From positions 1 to 27,541 of IMG/VR virus record IMGVR_UViG_3300029286_000206: 27,541 bases of DNA; one strand, given 5' to 3'. The position numbers and the translations under genes were made by a program. The stretch's first letter is position 1; every line of letters starts with the position of its first letter. Origin of the DNA: a virus. Below are positions 14,388-25,300 of the stretch, piece after piece. Under the pieces are notes generated by a model. It was not told where the DNA came from, made no database searches, and saw only the letters and a program-made list of their open reading frames with translations.

Positions 14388-17300
14388 TTATACCTCGCTC
14401 AAATAAATAGTCATGTTTGGACCATCAGATTTTTTTGAATATTCTATATTGTATACCACAAATCGGTCAGTTTCTTTTGTGACAACATCTACTCCATCAG
14501 AGTTTTTGTAGTTTATATTAACAATATCACCCAACTGTATTGTTGGGGTGGCAAATATTTTTACACCTATTGATTTTTTAGGAGTAGTAACTTTATTAAT
14601 AATCCACCCCATCAAAGACTCTGCATCATCTTGTGTTTGAATGTATGGAGTGTTGATAGAAAATTCATTTGTTCCATAAATCAATCTACTTAGTTTAATA
14701 TCATTATATTTATTTTTTTCAACTAGTGGAGAATATACTAAAGAGTTGCCAACAAGTGGTGGATCAGATAAATTGCTTCGTTTTTTAAAATATTCATCAA
14801 CTGATAATTCATGTGTAGTATCTTGTGTAAATGTAATTCCTTGAATTCTTAAATAATTTCCAGTAGTTTCATCTAAATTTATTGCTGAATCTGTTGAATT
14901 AAATATTAAAAATTCTGCACCATAAGAATTTGCATAGAATCCAGAGGTTGTATATCCTTTAATGCTATTAAAGGTTGGAGATAGTTGTGCATATAGTGCA
15001 GGGTATGCCCTGTCATATTTAATATTAAAATATGCACATTCACGCATAATTGATCCAAATTCTTCAAAATACATATTAAATTTTGGCGGAGTCTGTGCAC
15101 TTATTCCAGACAAATATGTTGACTGAACAATTCCACTCATTGCATATTTTCTAAAAGATTCATTAATACTAATTTCTTTTTTACCCAATGCTGTTGATGC
15201 ATTATCCAACACTATAGCATTTGTGTTTTCAGAATAATTTTCTGATAAGGCATATATATTTTCAAACATACATCTTGAAGAACCTCTAGTAAATAAAGCC
15301 ATATTGTTGTATATTGGTAGTGGATCTGCATCATCAACAATTTTAATTAATTTATTATTAATGTACAAAAAAAATCTTCTAGAAGTTCCTACTGTTTGAT
15401 ATTCTACAGATAAATCATATACTGTAGAATTTTCTTCACCAGACATTCTGTACTGACCCGTAAATTGTCCATCATCAACCAATATGTTACTTAATCCTCC
15501 CCATAATTTTATTGGAATTGCTTTATCAGAAGAACTATCTTTTTTTATTTTATAAAATATAACATTATTAATTGATATATTTGATTTATTGTTTTTGTCT
15601 AAATTTAAATATGACTCAACATTATTTTCTGTTAAAGCAATAACTTCAAAGTAATACCCATTATTTGTTTCTGGATTTAACATAACCGCTAATCCTCCAG
15701 AACCCCCTCCAATGCTAGTATTTTGATTTGGTGAAAGACCAGCAACTTGATAATACGGCATGCTACCTATTGGTGTTTGTCCTCTTGTTTCATTGTTTTC
15801 AATTTTTCCAATAATTCTTAATCTAGTTCCAAAATGCTTATATGCATTATTTAAATTTTTATAAACATAAGAAATAAAATTAATTGGAACATCTGAACTT
15901 TTAAATGAAGGTCCATTAATAACTAATGCAGATGACTGAATTGTTCCAGATTGCGTTGATTTAAAATTATTAACTTCTGTTTCTGTAAAATAATTTGTCG
16001 CCATTGAATTTTTTATAATTCCATTTCTTGATGTTTCTTTAGCCAACACATTATTAATTCCAGCAGCCCCTACTACTGTCTGTGGAATTGTTGGATTGAT
16101 TTGTGTAGTAAATAAATGTTCAGAGGACATGGTGCAGCCACGAATGTTATTATTGTCTGACCAGTAACTATTTAATCCAGATTCGTGTTTTGTTATTGTA
16201 GTTCCAAACTGTCCTCTTCCGTGCTCATAAACATTTCCAGGTTGTAGTCTTTCTATACCGTCAACTGATTCGTAGTATGGTGTAGAAAAAATACGAATAA
16301 TCCCTGTTGGATATATTTTTCCATTAAATGGTAATGATGCAAAATATCTTTGATATTCTTGATTGCTTGATATCCATACATTTCCAGTTCCTGTAATATT
16401 AAATTCTGCTGCATCATATTTTATTATTTCACCATTTGAATAAAAATATCCTTGATACCTTGTTAGCCAATATACATTTTCTCCAAGATCTATAATGTTG
16501 TTAGTTATTACACCGTTAGCAACTGTTGGCAAAGAGTCTGACAAGTTTGAATTAATTGGCATTGCTCCCAAAACATACTTTCCTTGTTTTGAGGCTATTT
16601 CATTTATAGTCTTTGTTGAATCAGTTCCAGACACTTCCCACAATAGGGATGGCTTATATATCCAATTTTTTTCTTTATCAACCATGGAGGATTGCCTAAT
16701 TGACCCGTAAGATCTTTGAATATACCTTGTTACATAATTTATTTTTCCATCATTAAAAACTTTTTTATCCTGGCTACTTATTTCAATAATGTTTGGAATT
16801 GGTAAACTGTTTTGATTTTTAATAATTCCATCAGTTACTTGATTGTTATTTCCAATAAGTTCTATATCTATAGGTCTCATAGATTCGGATGGCATAAGAT
16901 AGTCTTTGCTCATTACAATAAAATTATTATATTCATCAAAAAACATTGATGTTTGTGTTGAAACTGCAAGTTGATTTAAAACTTCTGCAACATTTTGATC
17001 TGGTGCTACAAAAAAATATGGAATTATTGTATCATTTTCTTCACTAATTCTTTTAAAAGAGTAGTTAGAAAATCCTACATAATCTAATAACAATGAAATT
17101 GCATAACTTAAAGAAACCTGTGTAACAAGCATTCTTGGAGCGGGAGTAGATTCTAAGAAAAAATAAAAATCTCTTAGTTCTAAATTAATTAAAGATGCCG
17201 TGTTGTTTAACTGTGGCATTCCTTCAGAGTATAAAGTTTTAATTGGTACAAAATAATAGGATCCATCATTATCAATAATTGTTTCATAAAAATTAAACTT

Positions 17301-18704
17301 TATATTTTTTCTTAAATATTTAGAAATAATGCTATTTGAATTATTTTCATTAAATCCATTTTCTGTGTCAAATATAGAAATGTTTCCAGTAGATGCTAGT
17401 AGTTGGCCTACGGGTAAAGAAGTGTTTCCAATATCTGAAAGTGATTTACGTACAGTATATTCAATAACGGTATCGGATATATCTGCAACAAGTCTAGGAG
17501 ACATTTCAATTAAGTCAAAAGTAGATCCATTCTTATTCATTGTTTCTACAATTACTCTAATTCCTTTTAAATATTCAAACTTTCTATATTTTTTTTCACC
17601 AGTTGTTAAATCATCAAAGGGTGCTGGAGAAACAAAGTTTTTAACAAAACTATTTGTTGTATTTATAGATTCTGAAGATAAACTCCATCCATATTCTGGA
17701 ACAAATGTTTCATAATCATATATTGATTCATTCCAAACAAAAAATGTACCAACATCTAAATTGTTTTCTAAAACTAAATATGCATTTCCATTTATAGAGG
17801 ATTTTGGAAGCAATGAAGACGAAAGGTATGTATCTATAATGACAAAGTTATTTTTATATTTATCTGGAATAATTAGCCCATACTCTAACTCCACGTAACC
17901 ATCTGGCTTAATAACATTTGTTCCATCTGACCTTACGGAGTTTTCATTAAAAGAATAGGCATCTACCCAATTATTATCCTTAAGATATTGTATTTTCCAT
18001 CTGCTTGGAGTTGTTTGATTTTTATAGCCATATAGTGGATCTTCAAATGTAGATGAAAAATTTGTAAAAGGTGCTAAATCAACATCGCCAACATTTGTTT
18101 GCATTTTTACAACAATCCTATTGGCTGGAACATTTTCTTTATACACCACAAATGGAACTGCATCATCAATGTAATACAAACCATTTACATTTTTATTTGC
18201 AATACCTCTTTCTATACCATTTTCTTTTCTATATGAATTCCAATATTTAAATTGATCATATCTGGAAGACATATAGTATCTTGGTCTTTGTGCTAAAAAT
18301 TCTCCAGAATTTGCTAGATATTGATTGTTAGATCTAAAAAATAAAGGTTTATTAATTCCAGATCTTGGTCTAAAAGGCTTTAGGCAATCCTCTAACGAAT
18401 AAAGCAATTTTCTTTTTTGCTCTATCGATGTAAATTGCTGTGGTAAATCTTGATTATCTACCCCACCGTCTATAGAAATTGTAGAGTCTATTGCGTCTGT
18501 ATAATAATCTCCAATATCTAATTGATCAAATGATTGTGGTAAAGTGTTATATTTTATTTCTGATCCATTTGGCCTATATCTATAGTTTCCTGTATAAAAA
18601 ATATTATCTGGCATATTCATATTCCACTCAGCCAATATTAATGATTGAAGATTAATTGTTGAAGATGTTTCAAAATAATTCTTTAATGTTTCATTAATAA
18701 ACAA
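14388..18704 (-). CDS. Large tail-hub/tip protein with lectin-like insert
   Basis: About 1438 residues from a TTG start. Early part: EWNMNMPDNI, GNYRYRPNG and LYSLEDCLKPFRPRSGIN, a signature I recall from minor tail proteins of actinobacteriophages. The middle (around 500-660) resembles tail-hub domains. Residues roughly 925-1155, from 'SALVINGPSF' through GGLAVMLNP, 'YYFEVIAL', FFLYINNKLIK and MALFTRG, look like a LamG/concanavalin-type lectin domain. The end has 'IQLGDIVNINY' and MTIYLSEV. It probably combines tail-hub and host-surface binding roles. An ATG at 18761 would overlap the previous gene by 56 bases; the TTG at 18704 follows its stop by one base with GGAAGAAG six bases upstream, so I prefer it. 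Confidence 0.8.
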   Translation of the reverse strand: MFINETLKNYFETSSTINLQSLILAEWNMNMPDNIFYTGNYRYRPNGSEIKYNTLPQSFDQLDIGDYYTDAIDSTISIDGGVDNQDLPQQFTSIEQKRKLLYSLEDCLKPFRPRSGINKPLFFRSNNQYLANSGEFLAQRPRYYMSSRYDQFKYWNSYRKENGIERGIANKNVNGLYYIDDAVPFVVYKENVPANRIVVKMQTNVGDVDLAPFTNFSSTFEDPLYGYKNQTTPSRWKIQYLKDNNWVDAYSFNENSVRSDGTNVIKPDGYVELEYGLIIPDKYKNNFVIIDTYLSSSLLPKSSINGNAYLVLENNLDVGTFFVWNESIYDYETFVPEYGWSLSSESINTTNSFVKNFVSPAPFDDLTTGEKKYRKFEYLKGIRVIVETMNKNGSTFDLIEMSPRLVADISDTVIEYTVRKSLSDIGNTSLPVGQLLASTGNISIFDTENGFNENNSNSIISKYLRKNIKFNFYETIIDNDGSYYFVPIKTLYSEGMPQLNNTASLINLELRDFYFFLESTPAPRMLVTQVSLSYAISLLLDYVGFSNYSFKRISEENDTIIPYFFVAPDQNVAEVLNQLAVSTQTSMFFDEYNNFIVMSKDYLMPSESMRPIDIELIGNNNQVTDGIIKNQNSLPIPNIIEISSQDKKVFNDGKINYVTRYIQRSYGSIRQSSMVDKEKNWIYKPSLLWEVSGTDSTKTINEIASKQGKYVLGAMPINSNLSDSLPTVANGVITNNIIDLGENVYWLTRYQGYFYSNGEIIKYDAAEFNITGTGNVWISSNQEYQRYFASLPFNGKIYPTGIIRIFSTPYYESVDGIERLQPGNVYEHGRGQFGTTITKHESGLNSYWSDNNNIRGCTMSSEHLFTTQINPTIPQTVVGAAGINNVLAKETSRNGIIKNSMATNYFTETEVNNFKSTQSGTIQSSALVINGPSFKSSDVPINFISYVYKNLNNAYKHFGTRLRIIGKIENNETRGQTPIGSMPYYQVAGLSPNQNTSIGGGSGGLAVMLNPETNNGYYFEVIALTENNVESYLNLDKNNKSNISINNVIFYKIKKDSSSDKAIPIKLWGGLSNILVDDGQFTGQYRMSGEENSTVYDLSVEYQTVGTSRRFFLYINNKLIKIVDDADPLPIYNNMALFTRGSSRCMFENIYALSENYSENTNAIVLDNASTALGKKEISINESFRKYAMSGIVQSTYLSGISAQTPPKFNMYFEEFGSIMRECAYFNIKYDRAYPALYAQLSPTFNSIKGYTTSGFYANSYGAEFLIFNSTDSAINLDETTGNYLRIQGITFTQDTTHELSVDEYFKKRSNLSDPPLVGNSLVYSPLVEKNKYNDIKLSRLIYGTNEFSINTPYIQTQDDAESLMGWIINKVTTPKKSIGVKIFATPTIQLGDIVNINYKNSDGVDVVTKETDRFVVYNIEYSKKSDGPNMTIYLSEV

Positions 18705-18705
18705 T

Positions 18706-19362
18706 TTAAACTTCTTCCAGTGTTGCCGATATATTCCAAAGATCATGGTTTGATTTACCACGCTTTACTACAGTATAATTAAAATCAGAGAAATAAACTT
18801 CAACAACTTGATTATATTTATCTAGGTTATCAAAAGCGTTATCATTTTCTCCAAAATTTGTATATTTGTCGTAAGCCAAATACATCCAAAAAGATGACTT
18901 ATTGTTTTCATACCAATCTAATATTTCAACTCCCCCAGCACCACCATCGGTAGTGTATTCATCAATGTCAATAGGTGCCCCTGCATTATTAACTTGTCTT
19001 GGGGATGATAAATCTCCTGTAGCATTAAATTTTGGAAAATATTTATGCCCTCTTGAAGGAAGCATATTCCAAGATACATTAATTATAAGTTTATCTGCAA
19101 TGTGATAAGATCTCATTCTTCCATTAATTGTTCTTTCACGTTTTTCAATTCTTTGTGAGTTAAATGATATCTCTGATCTGTTGTGATCTGATAATATTAG
19201 AAATTTATTGATTCCTCCAGCAGTAAGACTTTCACTTGCGCCTATTTCTTGACCAACTGGTAAATGAAATCCATCTATAAAAACTCCAGGGTTGTCTGCC
19301 CACAAAATTGCTTGTGGCCTTGTGTATTTTTTTCTACCTACAATATATTCTTGGCTTGCCAT
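18706..19362 (-). CDS. Distal tail (Dit-like) protein
   Basis: A 218-residue protein directly after the tape measure gene, the classical place for the distal tail protein that joins tube and tip. Visible features: 'YHIADKLIINVSWNMLPSRG' (85-104), a DWYENNKSSFWMYLAYD segment (147-163), YNQVVEVYFSDFNYTVVKRG (183-202) and the terminal WNISATLEEV, an ending typical of tail proteins with an Ig- or tube-like fold. Its start shares a base with the tape measure stop (TGATGG). Structure prediction would be needed to separate Dit from another minor tail protein; I give Dit from position and fold-like pattern. Confidence 0.7.
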   Translation of the reverse strand: MASQEYIVGRKKYTRPQAILWADNPGVFIDGFHLPVGQEIGASESLTAGGINKFLILSDHNRSEISFNSQRIEKRERTINGRMRSYHIADKLIINVSWNMLPSRGHKYFPKFNATGDLSSPRQVNNAGAPIDIDEYTTDGGAGGVEILDWYENNKSSFWMYLAYDKYTNFGENDNAFDNLDKYNQVVEVYFSDFNYTVVKRGKSNHDLWNISATLEEV

Positions 19363-22300
19363 CAGAACCCCTTTTGAGTCTTAATTCTTTGACTGTCAAC
19401 TTGTTTTATTTGTGTCATAATTGTTCTTGCAATATCGTTTGGATTAGCATCAGATTTAGCATTAACAGTTAAACTATAATTATACACTGAACTTTGCCCG
19501 TATGTTCCATTATTAATAGATTTTAATTTATCTATTCCAAAATTTTCAACTCCATACTTACTAACTACAAATTCGCCTGGGCTAAGCATTGCTGGAACAG
19601 TGTCAGTGCCTCTTGCAAATCCACCGTTTGCAAAATATTTAGTTGGAACCAGTCCTCCAGTGCTAAATCGAAAACCTCCAAATATATTGGATAGTGCACT
19701 AGTTACTGTAGCAACAGGCTTCGTTACTAGATTTTTTACTCCTGATACAAGATTAGATACTCCTGTTGCAACTGCTTTTGTTGCTGCAGTTATTCCAGTT
19801 GAAACCGCTTTTACTGCTACTGTTGCTGGTTTTGTAATTGTAGTTATTAAATTTGTAATTGGTTTATTTACTCCAAGATTCATACCGACAGATGGAATAG
19901 ATGTTGTTGTGGTTACTGGAGATTTTCCAAATACAGAAGTATCTGAAACTGTTTTTGAAGGTGTAGTTGGTGTTGTAAAAGTGCTTCCTGTTGAAGTTCC
20001 TGATGTATTAGTTGAAGTTTTTGACGTAGGCCCAGATGATCCAGAAGTATTGCTTCCTGCATTATTTGTTGTATTGCTAGAGTCGGAAGCACTACCTGTA
20101 TTCATAAGAGAAGTAGCCTGAGCAGCAGCAGCAGCCTTCCAGGCAGCAATTATTTCTTGTACCAATCTAAGTTGATCTTCAAGTTTAATGTTCATTGTTC
20201 TAACAGAGTTTTCTGCTTCATCAATTGCTAGTTTGGCATTTTCCCATGCTAACTTTTGATCACTAATAGTTTTAAGCGCTACATTAAGTGCTGATTGTGC
20301 ATTTTTTAAAGTAATGTTTGCAGTTTCAAGTTGTGCATTATAAACTTTTAATAATGCATCACGCTGTTGCTCAATACCATATTGTAGTTGACTAATTTCA
20401 TATTGACGTTTCTCGATGTCAAGTCTTGTCATTCCATTAACTTTTATTGATTCTAACTCTGATTTACGTGCAGCCTCAAGAATTGAATTTTGTCTATTAG
20501 TTGAATTTTGGATAGCACTTGATCTAATTTCTTGTGCAGCAACTGCTGCTGCTGAAATATCTCCCTGTGTCAAAGCATCTGCTAAGGTTATTCTTCTTTT
20601 TTCTTGTGCTGCAATTTCTTGGTTAATGTCAGAAATTTCTTGTAATGCTTTTTGTTGAATATCATAGTTATCATTAATTTCTTTAGACTTGTTATCAATA
20701 ATAGATAAACTATTTGATAAAACCTTAGACTCTGTTTCAAGAGGTTCAAGGAGTTTTCCAAACTTATTATTAGTTGCATCAATATTATCTTGAATTGCCT
20801 GCACTGCTTTTTCTGCTGCATCAATTGCTGGCTGAAATTGTTGTTTTGCACGTTCTTCTTGTATTCTAAACTTTTCCATCATTAATTCATGATTGCTATT
20901 AAATTTATCCATACTTGATTGAATTAAAGAAACAGTATCTCCAAAAGGAACTGAAAGATTTTTTAACTTATCTGCCTGAAGTTGTACATTGTTTATAGTC
21001 TTAACTAACTCCTCAAATGTCATTTTTGCTTTTTGAGTATTTAATATTAATTTAGCAAGATTAACATTATCAACAAGTTCTGCTGCTTTTTTAGCATCAA
21101 ATCCTGCCTTGATAAGTTTTGAATATGCATCTAGTTGTATCTTAATGTCTTGAGATTGTTGCTCTAGGGTTAATCTTGCGGAAACTGTATCTGCTTGTAA
21201 CTGAGCATCTTTAAGTTTATTAATAAGGTTTTGCCACTCCTTAGTGCCAACCTTTACCTTACCGCTAGCAATGGCTGCTGCAATCAATGAATCCCCTGCT
21301 AGTTCAGCAGCAGTTGATGCGTCATACCCCTTTCCTCTTAATATTGTATATGCTTTTGCTTGATCAAGAAGAGCCTTTGTTCTTTCTTGAATAGCCTGCT
21401 TTGGTGATTTTTCTGAAGTTGTTGAGTTTAATTCTTTATATTGTTCTGTTGCTATAGAAGCAGCAGTGGCAGTCTCATTAATTCTATCTGTTATTAATTT
21501 TAATATTTCTCCTCTTACAGCATTTGCTGCTGCACCGCCAGCATTTAATGCATCTATTTGTTTTGCTTCAATTTTAAGTCCAATAGCAAGTGCCTGAAGA
21601 ATAAGCATTTTATCGTTAATATCTTTAAGTTTTCCTACAGATGCTGGTAATTCTGAATTCATTGTTTTTAATGTTTCGTTTAACAAAACTAAAGCAGCAG
21701 GGTTGTTCATTTCTTTTATTTTTAAAGAAATTAAATCAAAAGACTCTGCAAAAGTTTTTGCATCAATTGTTGCATTGCCAAGTTGACCTTTAATTGATTC
21801 TAAATCAGCAGCAAGAACATTTGATGCCATTGATAAAGATTTTTTAGAATTAATACCTTTTGCAAAATCTGTAGAAAATGTATTTACAACATCATCAATG
21901 CTTTTTTTAAAATTATCTTTTCCTTCTTTAGTATTTAAATCAATATTTTTAAAATTAAACTTTAACTCTGTTCTTCCAGCCTCTTCTTGTAAAGCAATAA
22001 TGATGTTTTGAATTGCTTCTTGTGTGGCGCCTGATCCAAGTAGTCTTAAAGCCATTGTATTAAAAATTAAATTTGCTTCTTTAACACTTGCATTTTTTAA
22101 CGTTTTAACGTTGTTTTGAAATTCTTTATCATCTTTAAAAAGTTGTTTTGTTTCTTCTACTTGTGTTCTTTGTTGTCCAACAACACCGCCAACAGTAGGA
22201 TTAATTGAAAATTTATTTTTTGTTGGAACAAATCCATAAATTTCTCCTAGTTTTTTAAGTTGTCCCTCTGTTATATTAGCGGCCTTGCCTACGCCTTCAA

Positions 22301-25300
22301 TTGCAAGTCTTTCTTTTTCTCTTGCTTTATTAACTAAATCAACAACCCCCTTTAATGTAATTAATCCACCTATAACTAACCCAATTGGTCCTAAAAACCT
22401 TACAATCATTTTTCCAAATGATAAAAGATTTGGAAGTAGTTTTAAGATTCCTCCAGAAAAAAGACCTGTGGCAATTCTTGTTTTATTTGTTCCAGCGATA
22501 GTTGTTAATAGTCCAACATTTAATCCACGCTCTGTGGCAAGCCTAAGCATTCCGCTTTGTGTTAATAAACTTGTTACAGCCTGTAAAGCAAACATTGCTG
22601 TTGTTACTTTAAATATTATCCCCGACAGGTCTCCTAATCTACCGCCAGACATTGATGCAATACCTGCAAGAGATGATATTGCAAAAGAAGAACTCATTAA
22701 TCCTCTATCAAATGACTTTAGCCTATCATTCATTGATTTTATATTTGTTGCAGTTGTTTTAACACCTTCAGAAATTTGAGGACTCATTGCTATATTAGGC
22801 CCAACTTGAGAAAGTGGTAATTGTTTTTGTAAATTTCTTCTAATTGATTTATCTGTAGCATCAATTGGATTTCCTGCGCCATATAATCTTTCATAGGATT
22901 GTGTTGCTTTTGCAGATCTTGTTGCATCAACTGCAGAATTTGCTAATTTTGTTCCAGCGGCGGCAACAGATTTTTGCCTATTAGCCATTCCCACTTCAAG
23001 ACCACGAGCAATGTCTTGACCGATTGGAATTGTTTTTTTAGATGGAGATGCTGATGCTGCCCCTTGCTTTGCACCTTCAATAGCAGCCTCTGCAACTACT
23101 TGTCCTTCTTTAAATGAAGCACCTTTTTTAAGTTCTGCTAAAACTTTTTGCTCTGCAGCAGAGCCAGCACCTGCCTTTTTTCTTAAATAAGGCTCAACAT
23201 ATGTTGACTCAGAACTTGCTTGTGGAATATGGGCAAAACTAAACTCTTCCATATTTGATGGAATCGGCAAACCTCTTTGTGAAAGTTCTCTTGGAAAATT
23301 TTTTACAGTTTGCCTTTTTAATGTTTCTCCAGATCTTTCATAAGAAGCCCTTTTGACAACTGTTTCTCCTGCTTCGTTTAATCCTAACTCAATTCTTTTT
23401 ATATCTTTTTGGGTTCTATCACTTGATAATGGAGCAACAAGTTTTCTTAATGCTACAGATAGTTGTTCTGCTTGTTCTGCACTAATTTGTGAATTTTGTA
23501 CTAAGTCTTGAATATGCTGTGCCATTTGAGGATATTGTTTTTCACCAAGTTGCGCTACTGTGGTTATTTTATCGCTAATGCCACCTTTAAAAATATTAAA
23601 TATTCCATCTAGTACTGGATTTAATCCTTGCCAAAAATTATTATAATTATCTGATGTTTGTATCATTCCAGCCTTTGCCATACCTGCAGTTTTTAATGCA
23701 GATGCAAAAGATGCTTTAGCCTGTTCATTAAGTTTTAGCCATTCTGGATCCATTCCAAATCCACCAGAGGTATTTCCTGGAGCCATCATTGCAGCGGGAG
23801 AAAATTGTCTTTGCGTAAATGCTCCACCAAGAACTGTTCCTATTGTTTTTCCAACAATTCCAGTCTTTTTAAATCCAGGTATATTTCCAGAAATAAGTCC
23901 TTCAATTATTCCAGGATACTTCTTGACTGTTTTGGCAGAAATAATTGCCTCTCCATTAGAAGCCATAACTGGAACTGAGTCAGAAGTTGGTCCTCCAGGT
24001 CCTGAAATTATTCCACCCTGTGCAAATTTTTTACCGCCTCTTCCTGGCATCATCATTCCAGGATTATTAAGCATAAATGATTGACCCGCTCTAGTAGCGC
24101 CTTGATATGCAGCAATTAATTTTTGAAGTGCTGCTGTTTCAGCAGTAAAACTTTGTGTTAGTTTTGCATGTGATTGGTCTAATGAGTGTGCAACAGCGGC
24201 TGCCTCAAGTTGCTCTGTATTTAAATATTGAGTCTGTTCTTCAAGAACTTGTGATTGTCCTGTTAGTTTTAAATATCCTTGGCGTAAAAGCATTACACCT
24301 TTAAGTCCGTTTGCAATTGCGTTAGCAATTAAACCAAATGTCATTAAAAAGATTGGACCTATAGCACCTATTCCTACTGTTAAAAATGTTATAAGTTTTT
24401 TACTTCCATCTGAAAGATTATCAAATTTTTCTAAAACTCCTGCAACAAATTCTACAATTGGTGTTGCTGCTTCTAAAAATGATTTACCAACTGGAACAAG
24501 TGCTAATTTAAGATCTTCAACACTCTTTTTAAATTTATTCATTGCAGAATCTGCTGTCATTCCTAATTCTTGTTCTGATAAAGAAGATAACTCCTCTACT
24601 GATGAATTTGCTAAATCAAGAACACGTGCTGCTTGATTTCCATCTTTTGCTACGTTGGCAAATAAAGTTGACAAACGTGCAAATTGAAATTTACCAAACA
24701 TTTGCTCAATAGCCTGTGCCCTATTTAATGGGTCTAGTTGATTAAGGGCTGTTGCAAATTCTATTACAGTTGCTTTAAGATCGCCCTTGTTTTTTGTTAC
24801 AATCTCTCTAGCATTAATTCCAAATTGAGCCAGCATTTCAGATGCTTTGCCTGTTGGATTAATTAATGCAGCAAGTCCAGACTTAAGAGCGTTGGCACCT
24901 TCTGATGCATTAATTCCACCTTCTTTCATTGCTGCAATAAAGAATGTTAAGTCTTTTACATCTCCACCCAATTGCTGTATTACTGGTGCAACTTTTGGAA
25001 TTGCGGTTGTAATATCATCAAGAGATACAACCGTTTGGTTTTCTACTGCGTTAAGAAAATTAATAGAATCTGCAAGTTTATCTGAAGACATTCCAAAAGC
25101 ATTTTGCAATGAAATAGTAGTTTCCAATGCTTTTTGATTATCAATTTGACCAAGAACTGAAAGACGTGTTGCTTCTGTTGTTTGGCGCTGTAAGTCTACT
25201 CCTTGAAAACCTGCTGCTGCTGCTTCTGCTGCCAATCCTACAGTTGCAGAAACAGAAATTCCATATTTTGTAAATTGCTTTCCAAGTTCTGTAATATTAT

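Noticed and set aside
18705-18761. ATG at 18761 as start of the large tail-hub protein
   Set aside because: It would overlap the Dit-like gene by 56 bases and adds residues that mirror that gene; the TTG at 18704 just after the stop has GGAAGAAG upstream and begins where similar proteins appear to begin.
19600-20121. 173-codon plus-strand open frame
   Set aside because: It lies opposite the repetitive Ser/Thr/Gly/Val region of the tape measure gene; composition (V, P, F, T rich) is the complement of that bias, and no ribosome-binding site is evident.
22285-22779. 164-codon plus-strand open frame
   Set aside because: Antisense shadow of the tape measure gene, with no family resemblance and no upstream start signals. 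The same applies to plus-strand frames at 5492-5863, 17329-17715 and 24847-25137.
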